Shown here one piece after another: positions 9,997 through 19,422 of a stretch of 64,000 bases of DNA (position 1 is its first letter; each line of letters opens with the position of its first letter). The notes beneath the pieces were generated by a model. It had not been told where the DNA came from and did not search any database. It saw nothing but the letters and a program-made list of their open reading frames with translations. The position numbers were made by a program, and so were the translations under genes. Location: positions 7,842,048 to 7,906,047 of the forward strand of contig OY741267.1 in NCBI GenBank assembly GCA_963514095.1. The letters run 5' to 3'. The DNA is from Eutrigla gurnardus. Its lineage: Eukaryota > Chordata > Actinopteri > Perciformes > Triglidae.

Positions 9997-10183
9997 CTCT
10001 GTAAGTTAACAAAGAGGTAAGCTTAGATACCAGTGAAACTTATACCTCAGCCTACTGTTTAATATGATCTAAGACTGTGGGGCATTTAAAAAAAATGTAA
10101 TTTCAGTGTGCCACCCTTCCACAGTCTGTGCCCCTAGCTTGCCCCCCCAAGAAAAAAATTCTAGACACGCCACTGCTTACGGG

Positions 10184-10310
10184 TACGCACACTTTCCCGT
10201 CAAGTTTGGTTTTTATAAATCACAACATTTGCGTGGAAAGTGGCATACGCACGTTTCCAGCCCCGTTTTGTGCGTACGCAAGCTTTATAAATGAGGGCCC
10301 TGTTCTGTAC
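10184..10310. repeat. Right part of a GTACGCA-rich MITE-like repeat split by the hAT element
   Basis: Before the hAT insertion, the sequence around 3370-3397 was continuous with this stretch. It contains several copies of GTACGCA or TGCGTAC and the phrases TTTATAAATCACAA and CTTTATAAATGAGGGCCC. A related stretch lies at 21935-22062. This is typical of a short non-autonomous DNA transposon; no protein is encoded. Confidence 0.55.
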
Positions 10311-10514
10311 CACACTTTCTTTAGTGGATGTTTAGCCCAGCTTCTGTTTGGCTCGCTGCAGCTAATAACGTGCTTTCGCACATTAAGTTGTGTCCAGTAG
10401 CACAGGCAGCCCTGCAGTTTAAAAAAATGCAAATCATTTCAGATCCTTTCTTACAATGTGGTGAAAAGACACTTTGAATAGAAAAACAAATTGTGTCAAC
10501 ACAAAACCACATAC

Positions 10515-10592
10515 CTCAGCAGTGTTTTCGAGCCATGTAGTTGGCACAACCTCGATGGCATTGTCGTTGAACTCAACAACACTGAAGTCCAT
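10515..10592 (-). CDS. Isolated exon-like 26-codon segment, MDFSVVEF type
   Basis: On the minus strand an acceptor (TGTTAACAG) precedes an ATG at 10592. Twenty-six codons beginning MDFSVVEFNDNAIEVVP and continuing TTWLEN run to a GTATGT donor at 10514. The segment is phase 0 at both ends. Starts of this kind (VVEF...VEVVP..WL) are known from fish and invertebrate proteins linked to DUF4806-like or transposon-borne genes; the assignment is from memory of the pattern and is weak. No partner exon was found, so it may be an orphan exon. Confidence 0.4.
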
Positions 10593-11305
10593 CTGTTAAC
10601 AGAAAGGCATCATTAGAATGGCAAGTAGAGCACCATAGATTGCAATAATGAAAGCAGTTTTTATTTAGTTTTGAATAGATATACACAGCATCAAGATGGA
10701 GTACATTTTCCTGTAAAACTCCGTCCCAACCCACCCTTTATCAATACCAGGCTCAAAAACAGAATATCACATATTAGCAGAGTACAGATTTTTTGCAAGC
10801 GTAAACAGCAAATACACTCAACGAACCCCTCCAAAAAAATAGATTGAAGTTGTTTGTTTGGATGTCTCCTAAAAATCATGCAGGACTGTCAAGAAAACAT
10901 TTGTCTGTTTCTGTGGCTCCTCAATCACCTTTCCTAGAACTGAATTGTCTGTTGATATCCTCATTGTGGGCAAAGTCATGACATTTTAGGTCAGTCTGAT
11001 CAAATTAACTAAATTTTTTAATGATAAAACTTTTAAATTAGTCAAATCTGACCAGAACACAACACATGGGTAGAATGTATACTGTCCATGTATAAATAAA
11101 ATACTTTACAGTACATGCTCTAGACATCGTAATTACAACAAAAAATATATAATAGACATTTTACTTACTAGAATCTGATGAATCCAGTCCAATGAAACAA
11201 AGAATGTTGTTCGAAGAAAACCTTGAGAGGTTGTGTAAGTTCATGGCCATAAGACAGGACTTATAAACAGTTAAGCTACTGGATGTCTACAATTTCCCAC
11301 TGGGA
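10593..11305. other. No gene seen
   Basis: AT-rich sequence without convincing exons, RNA genes or repeats. The end (about 11275-11305, CCCACTGGGATGAATAAAG) resembles the 3' tail of a retroposon that leads into the TATC repeat. Confidence 0.4.
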
Positions 11306-11314
11306 TGAATAAAG

Positions 11315-11386
<72 letters not shown>
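11306..11386 (+). repeat. (TATC)n microsatellite
   Basis: About 19 perfect TATC units follow GAATAAAG. This is the usual tail of a fish non-LTR retroposon that is otherwise not recognisable here. Confidence 0.9.
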
Positions 11387-11706
11387 AATGACACAGGAAC
11401 TTAATTGTCATCTCATTATTGTTGGCTCATGATGTCAACTTGAAACTGGCAAAACACTGATGATTACCATGATAATTGTTTGCAAAGCCAAAATGGCACA
11501 CACATTAAAACCTGGTCACCCATCACACATTAAACAGGAATGTCTGGAAATATCCATCTTGAAGATCTTGAATAGCATTCCCAATGGTTGTCATAATTAA
11601 GCTCTTTCTTCACAATTTCTTCTCACACTGTTCTACTATTTATCATCATTGTTACTAAAGTATACAATTCTGTCAGGCCTTTCATGTTCATTCATGTCCA
11701 ATTTAT
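11387..11706. other. No gene seen
   Basis: Ordinary AT-rich sequence up to the direct repeat that flanks the R4-like LINE. Confidence 0.35.
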
Positions 11707-11738
11707 GTTCATACTCTTGTGTGTCCATATTGAATAAG

Positions 11739-11761
<23 letters not shown>
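11707..11761 (+). repeat. Direct repeat flanking the R4-like LINE (3' side), with (TA)n
   Basis: GTTCATACTCTTGTGTGTCC, continuing through ATATTGAATAAG into a TA run, is repeated at 14518-14590 on the other side of the LINE. It is most simply the target duplicated on insertion into or beside a TA microsatellite. Confidence 0.75.
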
Positions 11762-11771
<10 letters not shown>

Positions 11772-11822
11772 CTCCTCACCCCTGGTGGGGTGGTATCTGT
11801 GTCATCCTCAAGCTCGGGTCCT

Positions 11823-12674
11823 CTACCAGAGGCCTGGGAGTTTGAGGGTTCTGCGCAGTATCTTAGCTGTTCCTAGGACTGCACTCTTCTGGACCAAAGC
11901 TTCAGATGTTGTTCCTGGGATCTGTTGGAGCCAATCTCCCAGTTTGGGGGTTACTGCCCCGAGTGCCCCCACTACCACGGGGACCACGCTAGCCTTGACC
12001 TTCCACATCTGTTCCAGCTGCTCTTTCAACCCTTGGTACTTCTCAATTTTCTCGTGTTCCCTCTTCCTGATGTTGGCGTCAGCTGGGATCGCCACATCTA
12101 TCACCACCACTGTCTTCTGCTCTTTGTCCAACACCACTATGTCCGGTGGGTTAGCCAGGAGCTGTTTGTCAGTCTGGAAGCTGAAGTCCCACAGAACCTT
12201 GGCCCTGTTGTTCTCAGTCACCTTCTGTGGTATGGCCCATTAGGATTTGGGTACTTCTATTCCATACTGGTTGCAGATGTTCCTGTGTACTATCCCAGCC
12301 ACTTGGTTGTGCCTCTCCATGTATGCTGATCCAGCTAGCATCTTACACCCTGCTACTATTTGCTGGACTGTCTCAGGGGCTTCTTTGCACAGTCTGCATC
12401 TTGGGTCTGATCTGCTCTGGTAGATCCTGGCCTCTATGGCTCTTGTGCTTATGGCCTGTTCTTGTGCTGCCATGATTAGTGCCTCTGTGCTGTCTGTCAG
12501 TCCTGCATTTTCCAGCCACTGGTAGGATTTCTTGATATCAGCCACTTCCTCTATCTGACGGTGGTACATGCCATGTAGGGGCTTGTCCCTCCAGGTGGTC
12601 TGCTCCTCCTCTGCACTCTCATCAGGGTTCTGCTGCCTGAGACATTCACTTAGCAGTTCATCCTTCGGGACCAT
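11823..12674 (-). pseudogene. C-terminal Cys/His motif and restriction-like endonuclease of the R4-like LINE
   Basis: This is the in-frame continuation beyond the TGA. Residues CRLCKEAPETVQQIVAGC, then a HxxxxxxxxH spacing (ERHNQVAGIVHRN), make a gag-like zinc motif. After an in-frame TAA at 12240 the endonuclease follows: PPDIVVLDKE...VVIDVAIPAD...KYQGLK has the PD...D/E...K arrangement of restriction-like nucleases. It ends LKLPGLW-stop at 11823. The two stops mean the protein cannot be made as one chain. Confidence 0.75.
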
Positions 12675-12689
12675 TTTTCTGATGTAATC

Positions 12690-14453
12690 TCAAATTTTCG
12701 ATGTTTCATCCTGGACCGTGGCCTTGACGCTCACTAGCCCTCGGCCTCCCTCTTTCCGCTTAGTGTATAGCCTCAGGGTGCTGGACTTGGGGTGGAACCC
12801 TCCGTGCATGGCGAGGAGCTTTCTAGTCCTGATATCTGTGGCTTCTAGCTCCTCCTTTGGCCAGCTTATCATACCAGCGGGGTATCTGATGACTGGTAGT
12901 GCGTACATGTTGATGGCTCGGACCTTGTTCTTACCATTCAGCTGACTTTTCAGGACCTGCCTTACCCTCTGGAGGTATTTGGCTGTGGTTGATTTCCTTG
13001 TGGCCTCTTCATGGTTTCCATTAGCCTGTGGGATGCCAAGGTACTTGTAGCTGTTTTGGATATCACCTCTGTTGCCCTCTGGTAGGTCGATCCCCTCAGT
13101 CCTGATCATCTTGCCTCTCTTTGAGACCATCCGGCCACACTTGTCCAGTCCGAATGACATCCCTATATCATCACTGTAGATCCTGGTGGTGTGGATCAGT
13201 GAGTCTATTTCTCGCTCGCTCCTGGCGTACAGCTTGATGTCATCCATGTAGAGCAGGTGGTTGATTGTTGCCCCACTACGGAATCGGTACCCGTAGTCAC
13301 TCTTCGTGATGATCTGACTGAGGGGGTTCAGGCCTATGCAGAACAGCAGTGGTGATAGTGCATCTCCCTGGTATATGCCGCACTTGATGTTGACTTGGGC
13401 AATCGGCTTTGAATTGGCCTCTAGGGTTGTCTTCCACATTTCCATCGAGTTCTGGATGAAGGCCCTTAGGTTCCTGTTGATCTTATACAGTTCCAGACAT
13501 TCCAGTATGCATGTGTGCGGCATTGAGTCGTAGGCTTTCTTGTAGTCAATCCAGGCAGTGCACAGGTTGGTTTGTCTCTTCTTACAGTCTCGGACGACTG
13601 TTCTATCAACCAGTAGCTGGTGCTTGGCTCCTCTGGTGTTACTGCCAATTCCTTTCTGTGCCTTGCTCATGTATTGAGCCATATGCTTACTCATCTTTGC
13701 CGCAATGATGCCTGACAGGGCCTTCCATGTTGTGCAGAGACAGGTAATTGGCCGGTAGTTGGGTGGGACAGCACCCTTCTGGGGGTCTTTCAGGATTAGA
13801 ACTGTCCTGCCCTGGGTTAGCCACTCTGGGTGGGTCCCATCCCTCAGCAGCTGGTTCATCTGTGCTGCCAGGCGTTCATGGAGTGCAGTTAGCTTCTTCA
13901 GCCAGTACGTATGGATCATATCGGGGCCTGGTGCTGTCCAGCTCTTCATCTTTGACACTCTTTCTTGGATGTCTGCCATTGAGATGGTAACTGGTTCTTG
14001 TTCTGTGAGGTTGCTGTGGTCAGCTCTTAGGTCCACTAACCATTGGGCATTGGTGTTGTGTGATGCCTCTTTTTCCCATATGTCTTTCCAGTATTTTTCC
14101 ACCTCAGCTCTTGGCGGGTCTGGCTGGTTGTTGTTTCCCTGCCACTGAGAGTACACCTTGGCTGGTTCAGTGGAGAACAGCTTGTTTATTCTCCTGGCCT
14201 TGCCCTCCTTGGTGTGTCTCTTCAACCGGGTGGCCAGAGCTGTTAGTCGTTGTTTGGCAGTTTCGAGTGCCTCTGGTATGGAGGGTGAGTTGTACTTCCT
14301 AGGTGCCCCTTTATTCACCATGTTCCCTTTCTGCAGTTCAGCCAGCTGGCTCACTTCTCTCCGTGTTGCCTTTATCTTGGCCTCTAACCGTCTCTTCCAT
14401 GGTGGGCACTGTTTGTTATGTCCCGAGCCCACCTTGTACCCAAGCATCTCCAA
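12690..14453 (-). CDS. R4-like reverse transcriptase (587 codons)
   Basis: After a basic N-terminal region the RT core shows WTAPGPDMIHTYWLKKL, VLILKDPQKGAVPPNYRPIT, TAWIDYKKAYDSMPH, GIYQGDALSPLLFCI and the catalytic box LLYMDDIKLYA. YKYLGIPQANG and a thumb region with INMYALPVIRYPAG follow. The first catalytic Asp is in WIDYKKAYD and the double Asp in YMDD, so the active site is intact. The frame ends at a TGA that probably arose by a CpG transition, because the same frame goes on to encode the rest of the protein. Confidence 0.85.
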   Translation of the reverse strand: MEMLGYKVGSGHNKQCPPWKRRLEAKIKATRREVSQLAELQKGNMVNKGAPRKYNSPSIPEALETAKQRLTALATRLKRHTKEGKARRINKLFSTEPAKVYSQWQGNNNQPDPPRAEVEKYWKDIWEKEASHNTNAQWLVDLRADHSNLTEQEPVTISMADIQERVSKMKSWTAPGPDMIHTYWLKKLTALHERLAAQMNQLLRDGTHPEWLTQGRTVLILKDPQKGAVPPNYRPITCLCTTWKALSGIIAAKMSKHMAQYMSKAQKGIGSNTRGAKHQLLVDRTVVRDCKKRQTNLCTAWIDYKKAYDSMPHTCILECLELYKINRNLRAFIQNSMEMWKTTLEANSKPIAQVNIKCGIYQGDALSPLLFCIGLNPLSQIITKSDYGYRFRSGATINHLLYMDDIKLYARSEREIDSLIHTTRIYSDDIGMSFGLDKCGRMVSKRGKMIRTEGIDLPEGNRGDIQNSYKYLGIPQANGNHEEATRKSTTAKYLQRVRQVLKSQLNGKNKVRAINMYALPVIRYPAGMISWPKEELEATDIRTRKLLAMHGGFHPKSSTLRLYTKRKEGGRGLVSVKATVQDETSKI

Positions 14454-14516
14454 GGTTACTGTTGCTGTACTGTGTATCAGCTTGTTGGTCTCAGTGATGG
14501 TTCCTGTGGGGATTGG

Positions 14517-14548
14517 GGTTCATACTCTTGTGTGTCCATATTGAATAA

Positions 14549-14593
<45 letters not shown>

Positions 14594-14622
14594 TAAGTAT
14601 CTATCTATCTATCTATCTATCT
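14517..14622 (+). repeat. Direct repeat with (TA)n and (TATC)n on the 5' side of the R4-like LINE
   Basis: This copy of the GTTCATACTCTTG repeat passes into a TA run of about 20 units (14550-14590), then GAATAAG and six TATC units. It matches 11707-11761. Confidence 0.75.
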
Positions 14623-14822
14623 AGACGTTGCGTGGAGGTAAACAGTGCAACCACAGGAGAACGTTGTTGTTCTGCGGTTCCCGAAACGTTAGGGGAACGT
14701 TAGGCTTTGTTAGGTTTCTACATAACCACAGGGAAGGTTCTTTAAACGTTAGTTCTTGGTTTGGTTATAACCTAACCTTTAGAGAACCAAATTCTAACGT
14801 TCTCTAAACGTCATGTGTTAGT
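14623..14822. repeat. AACGTT-rich short repeat
   Basis: At least seven AACGTT or AACGTTCTC-type motifs occur in both orientations within 200 bases, with CATAACC/GGTTATAACC pairs. It looks like a small non-autonomous DNA element capable of folding back. The family is not identified. Confidence 0.45.
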
Positions 14823-15290
14823 AGGGCACATTCTGGGGACTGTAGGGGAATCAGCAGTAAACATGAGAAGAACTATATATTTTTGATGACCCGCACACAT
14901 TTAATTACACTCCATATCATATGTTAGATCTGCGTTATCATGATGAACTCCAGCGATGTTTTTGACGCTTTTAATGAGGGATAGTTTTATTCATATTAAC
15001 ACCTTCTTTTAAAATCAAAATAATTTGCAGGCGGAGGAGACGGCCCAAATGCATGCAATGCAGGATACAATAAATACCTTCCATTAGATCACTGTAGAAC
15101 ACAGCGGGAATAACAAAATATTCTCCTTATTTATGTGCATATATCATCAACGCACATACATACAGCCATTAAGCCACCGTATAATTGTTACACTTATCCT
15201 CGTTTTTAAACCACCAGAGCGCAGAGGAAATGCGCTATAATGAGTGGCACGCTCGTGCGCGCTCAGTCGTGGAGCGTGGAGAGCGCAAAT
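14823..15290 (-). repeat. Right copy of the 0.5-kb inverted repeat (partner 2869-3369)
   Basis: Inverse of the left copy, from GGCACATTCTGG to CGTGGAGAGCGCAA. Shared landmarks are CCTCGTTTTTAAACCACCAG and TATCATGATGAACTCCAGC. Confidence 0.8.
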
Positions 15291-15340
15291 TTATCGATGA
15301 TCCCAAATCCACCGCCTCCCTCTGAGAAGGTCGACAGACT

Positions 15341-16224
15341 ATGATGGCGGCAGCCGGCAGGTCAGGTGCAACAGGAGCTCTCCTAGCGCTTTTAACATTT
15401 GGATTCACTTTAAACTTTCTAGACACAGGTCCTTTTTTAAATGCAAAGGAAGCTACTAGTGACCCTACTGCTCATGGAGGCACTATTAAGCACTTTGGCT
15501 ACGGCAAATGCACTCTGATGCAAGCATTTGTTTTCACTGCCGGCCAACACCAACACAAGCGCAACAGTGTAATCCGAAGTAAACAGCAAAATAACAATCT
15601 TATCATCATTACACTTTACCTGCTGCTATCTGGAGATATACACCAGTGCCCAGGCCTGACCAGAATCCTCAACAAAGACGGGATAAGCAAAGTCCCTGTC
15701 TCTCAGGTAGGTGATTATCACAGTGAAAGCACGGTGATTGAACTCACACACCAACCTAATCTGCTGCCCCATGTCTGTTGTCCGGGGACCGAGGACGGGT
15801 TCGAGGAGGTGCGCCGGCCGGGAGGCGGATCTGTTGGAGCGGGGGAGCGGAGGCCTGGGGTGCTCGGGGCTATTGGCGTGGGCGACGGAGGTGTTGGAGC
15901 CAGGGATCGACTATCTGTGGGCGCACAAGGCGAAGGGGAAGCCACGGTAGCCATGGGAAAAGTGTTAGCATTTCCGCAACACGGAAACCCGAGTGACTCC
16001 CTCTGTCCAGCAGACCTGCAGGTCGGGCGTTGCGTTCAAAGTCACCGCGTCAGTAGGAAAAACCACGCGCACAAAAACAGTATTAACCCTGTTTTAAAAA
16101 AACACCGCAAACTAAACTTCTTCAAAACTGTGAATCAGTCTTTGGTGATCTGGGATCAGCAACATAAACCCAAAGGTGTTTTTGGAGGACATATTAACAT
16201 TCGTAGCCTCACCCCTAAAGCTGA
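15341..16224 (+). pseudogene. L2-like LINE, 5' part (split by the insertion at 16225)
   Basis: An open frame of about 300 codons starts at 15341. It includes IITLYLLLSGDIHQCPGL and ends GHINIRSLTPKAD, the phrases that open the endonuclease-RT protein of L2/CR1-type LINEs (normally followed by a catalytic SETWL block). The homology stops where a minus-strand LINE tail begins and resumes at 21453 with NLDFLCLSETWL. A Gly/Arg-rich part (about 15780-15950) is unusual and may be out of frame. Confidence 0.7.
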
Positions 16225-16426
16225 TCAAGGCAAGGCAACTTTATTTGTATAGCACATTTCATACACAAGGCAGACTCAAAGTGCTTCACATCATACAGCA
16301 AAGTGAAAAAAGAAAAAAATAGAAGAATTAAAAGAAAATAAAGGCAAATTTAAAAATGCATTACAGAAAGAAAGGAGAACAAAAACATATTTGCAATAAT
16401 TAAAAACAGTGCAGACATTAAAAGAT

Positions 16427-18656
16427 TTAGCAGAAAGCTATGGTGAACATAAAAGTTTTCAGTCTAGTTTTAAAAGTGGTCAGAGTTGGGGCAAGTCTTA
16501 CATCTTCAGGAAGTTTATTCCAGCCATTTGTTGCATAGTGACTAAATGATGCTCTCACGTGATTGTTGTTTACTCTGGGAATCACTAACAGATTGGTCTC
16601 AGAAGATCTTAGTGGTCTAGAAGGCTTATGTAGTGGGAGCATATCAGTGATATACTTCGGTCCTAGACCATGTAGTGATTTATATGTGAGCAGGAGGATT
16701 TTGAAATCAATCCTCTGACATACAGGGAGCCAATGTAAGGATTTAAGAATTGGTGTAATGTGCTCACATTTTTTGGTCTTTGTAAGAACTCTAGCAGCAG
16801 CGTTCTGAACAAGCTGTAGCTGCCTGACAGTTTTTTTCGGAAGACCTGCAAGGAGACCATTACAGTAGTCTAGCCTACTAGTAATAAAGGCATGTACAAG
16901 TTTTTCTAAGTCTTGAGCTGACATGAGCCCTCTAAGTCTTGCTACATTTTTGAGGTGATAGTAGGCTGATTTTGTTACTGATTTAACGTGACTGTCGAAA
17001 TGTAAATCAGAATCCATAATAACCCCAAGATTTCTGGCTTTGTGTGAGGTTTTCAGGGACAGAGAGTGAAGGTGTTGAATTACTTTAAACCTTTCTTTTT
17101 TAGCACCAAAAACAATTATCTCAGTTTTGTCCTCATTTAGTTGTAGGAAGTTTTGGCACATCCAGTCTTTGACTTGCTCAATGCACTGGCACAGAAGATC
17201 TATGGGGCGATAGTCGTTTAATGATAGTGCTACATAGATTTGGGTGTCATCGGCATAGCAATGGTGGTCAATGTTATTATTTTGCATGATTTGTCCTAGT
17301 GGGAGCATGTAGATGTTGAATAAAGTCGGCCCCAAGATTGAACCTTGGGGGACTCCACACGTTACATTGGTAGGTTCTGATACAAAGTCGCCAATGGAAA
17401 CAAAATAGTTCCTATCTTGTAGATATGACTTGAACCAGCTTAAGACTGTGCCTAAGAGCCCCACCCAGTTTTCCAACCTGTCCAAGAGTATTGAGTGGTC
17501 GACAGTGTCAAATGCAGCACTGAGGTCTAGTAGCATTAATATTGAAGTTTTGCCAGTCTTTGTTAAGACGGATGTCATTTACAACTTTAATAAGGGCCGT
17601 CTCGGTGCTATGAAAAGGTCGAAATCCTGATTGGAAGTTGTTGTGGCAGCCAGTTGAAGCCAGGAAGTGATTTAGTTGTTGGAGGACAACTTTCTCAATT
17701 ATTTTACTTATGAAGGGTAGATTTGAAATTGGTCTGTAGTTGTTGATAATAGAGGCATCTAGGCTCCGCTTTTTTAGAAGAGGTTTAATGACTGCAGTTT
17801 TGAAGGCCTTTGGGAAATTGCCTGATTGAATGGAGTTATTAACTATTTGCAATACGTCTATTGATAGGCAGTCAAAAACATTCTTAAAAAAGTTGGTATG
17901 TAAAGCATCAAGGCAGCAGGTGGATGATTTTAGATTTGTCACCGTTTCCACTAGAGTTTTAGAGTCTATGGCATTAAAGCTTGCCATGATTGCTGTGTTA
18001 CTTTTGCCTGAACAGGGTGGTGATCCAACTTTTTTGTTTGAGATATTGATGTCGCGTCTGATGCCTTCAATTTTATTAGTATAAAAGAATGCAAACTCAT
18101 TGCATTTCTGTGTGGAGTGGAGTTTAGCTGGTATTTGTGTTGGGGGGTTGGTCAGTCTGTCAACAGTTGCAAATAGGGTTTTCGCCTTATTAGTGTTGTT
18201 GTTTATGATATTGGAGAAGTATGTTTCTCTCGCACTTTTTAAGACTAAATTGTAGGCCCGGAGGCTCTCTTTATAGATGTCATGGTGAATATGAAGTTTA
18301 GTACTCCGCCAGATTCGTTCAGCCTTCCTGCACTCTCTTCTCTGGGCTGTCACAACAGCAGCTTTTCTCCAGGGTGCCTTTTGCTTACCAGAAATTGTTT
18401 TAACCGTAGCAGGTGCAATGACATCTATGACATTCAGAATTTTGGAATTAAAGATGTTTACAAGATCATCAGCATGACATGGGTTTAGAGGTGGTAACGA
18501 GGATATGGCATTTTTAAAGAGTACATTGGCATGTTCATTGATGTACCGCTTTTTCACCTTATTTGATTCTGTTTGTGTCAGGAATGAAAGAAATATTAAA
18601 GAAAACACAGAAGTGGTCAGACAATGAAGGATCAGTGACAAAAACATCAGAAACAT
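16427..18656 (-). pseudogene. L2-like reverse transcriptase with one frameshift
   Basis: Two overlapping frames cover one RT. The first (18656-17508) holds the linker and the start of the RT with NNYRPISNLPFISKIIEKV and FQSGFRPFHSTETALIKV. The second (17578-16427) continues with LLDLSAAFDTVDHSILL, GVPQGSILGPTLFNIYM, the catalytic CYADDTQIY and a C-terminal part with LDYCNGLLAGLP, LHWLPVCQRIDFKILLLTYK and a final stop at 16427. The frame change lies between 17508 and 17578. The catalytic aspartates are retained. Confidence 0.88.
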
Positions 18657-18757
18657 GGAGACCTTTTGTGATAATCAGGTCCAGGGTGTGTCCCTTACAA
18701 TGAGTAGCCTCTTTTAACATGTTGAGAAAGGTCAAAAGTGTCTAAAATATTAAAAAG

Positions 18758-19335
18758 TTATTTTGCACCCTTGTCATTCAAATCATCAATATGAAAATTA
18801 AAGTCACCGGTTATAACTAGGCAGTCGAAATCAGTGGAGATGCTAGACAATAATTCAGTAAAATCATCGAAAAAATGTGATGAATATTTAGGTGGCCTGT
18901 AAATAATTAACAGGAGAACTCTGGGAGAGCATTTCAACAAAGCACAAAGATATTCGAATGATGGAAAAACACCAAGTGACATCTGTTTCCCCTGAAATGT
19001 ATTTTTAAATATAGCAGCAACCCCTCCACCTCTTTTCCCAGATCTACAAACATCAATAAAATTATAGTTGGGGGTGCTGTCTCGATCAGAATGCTTGCAC
19101 TGTTATTTTGTTCTAGCCATGTTTCAGTTAAAAACATAAAATCAAGTTTAGAAGTAGTAATAAAATCATTGACTAAAAATGATTTGTTATTAAGAGACCT
19201 AACATTTAGCAGACCCATCCTGATGGTGTTACTGACAGGCTTTGAGGTTGACTTTGATTTTGAGAGAACAGGAATGAGATTGTTTAGGTTAGCTGTGTGT
19301 TCAAGTTTCCCAATGTTTACTCTCTTAGTAGTCAC
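18758..19335 (-). pseudogene. L2-like endonuclease, frameshifted
   Basis: The N-terminal half (19335-18934) carries MGLLNVRSLNNKSFLVNDFI and FMFLTETWLE. The other frame (18982-18758) carries LLLIIYRPPKYSSHF and the catalytic VITGDFNFHIDD. They overlap over 18934-18982 in different frames, so the endonuclease is broken; a further frame change separates it from the RT. These blocks define an APE-type endonuclease of CR1/L2 LINEs. Confidence 0.8.
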
Positions 19336-19422
19336 AACAGGAATGCAGAAGGTGCCATGTTTTGATGTAGGCGACCTTGGGTCCAGCTGATAATGCGGTC
19401 TACTGCTGAACCCTTTTCTGTC

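Larger units (their letters stand above)
3406..10175 (+). mobile_element. hAT-type DNA transposon, non-autonomous, hosting a copia element
   Basis: The element begins CAGTGGCGTGGCCACC and ends with the inverse CACGCCACTG, giving 10-bp terminal inverted repeats. It is flanked by a perfect 8-bp direct repeat CTTACGGG at 3398-3405 and 10176-10183, the target duplication size of hAT transposons. Without the inserted copia element (5078-9996) and its 5-bp duplication it is about 1.85 kb, too short for a full hAT transposase of roughly 600 residues. It keeps two small exons that look like a transposase N-terminus (4146-4876). It was probably mobilised in trans. It landed in a repeat rich in GTACGCA motifs whose halves resume on both sides. 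Confidence 0.85.
11762..14516 (-). mobile_element. R4/Dong/Rex6-like LINE with restriction-like endonuclease
   Basis: One minus-strand frame runs from about 14453 to 11823 and encodes a reverse transcriptase followed by a Cys/His motif and a restriction-like endonuclease. That is the layout of site-preferring R2/R4-group LINEs, to which fish Rex6 belongs. The frame has two in-frame stops (12690-12692 TGA, 12240-12242 TAA), so this copy is dead or read only in parts. Long direct repeats containing a TA run flank the element. Confidence 0.85.
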
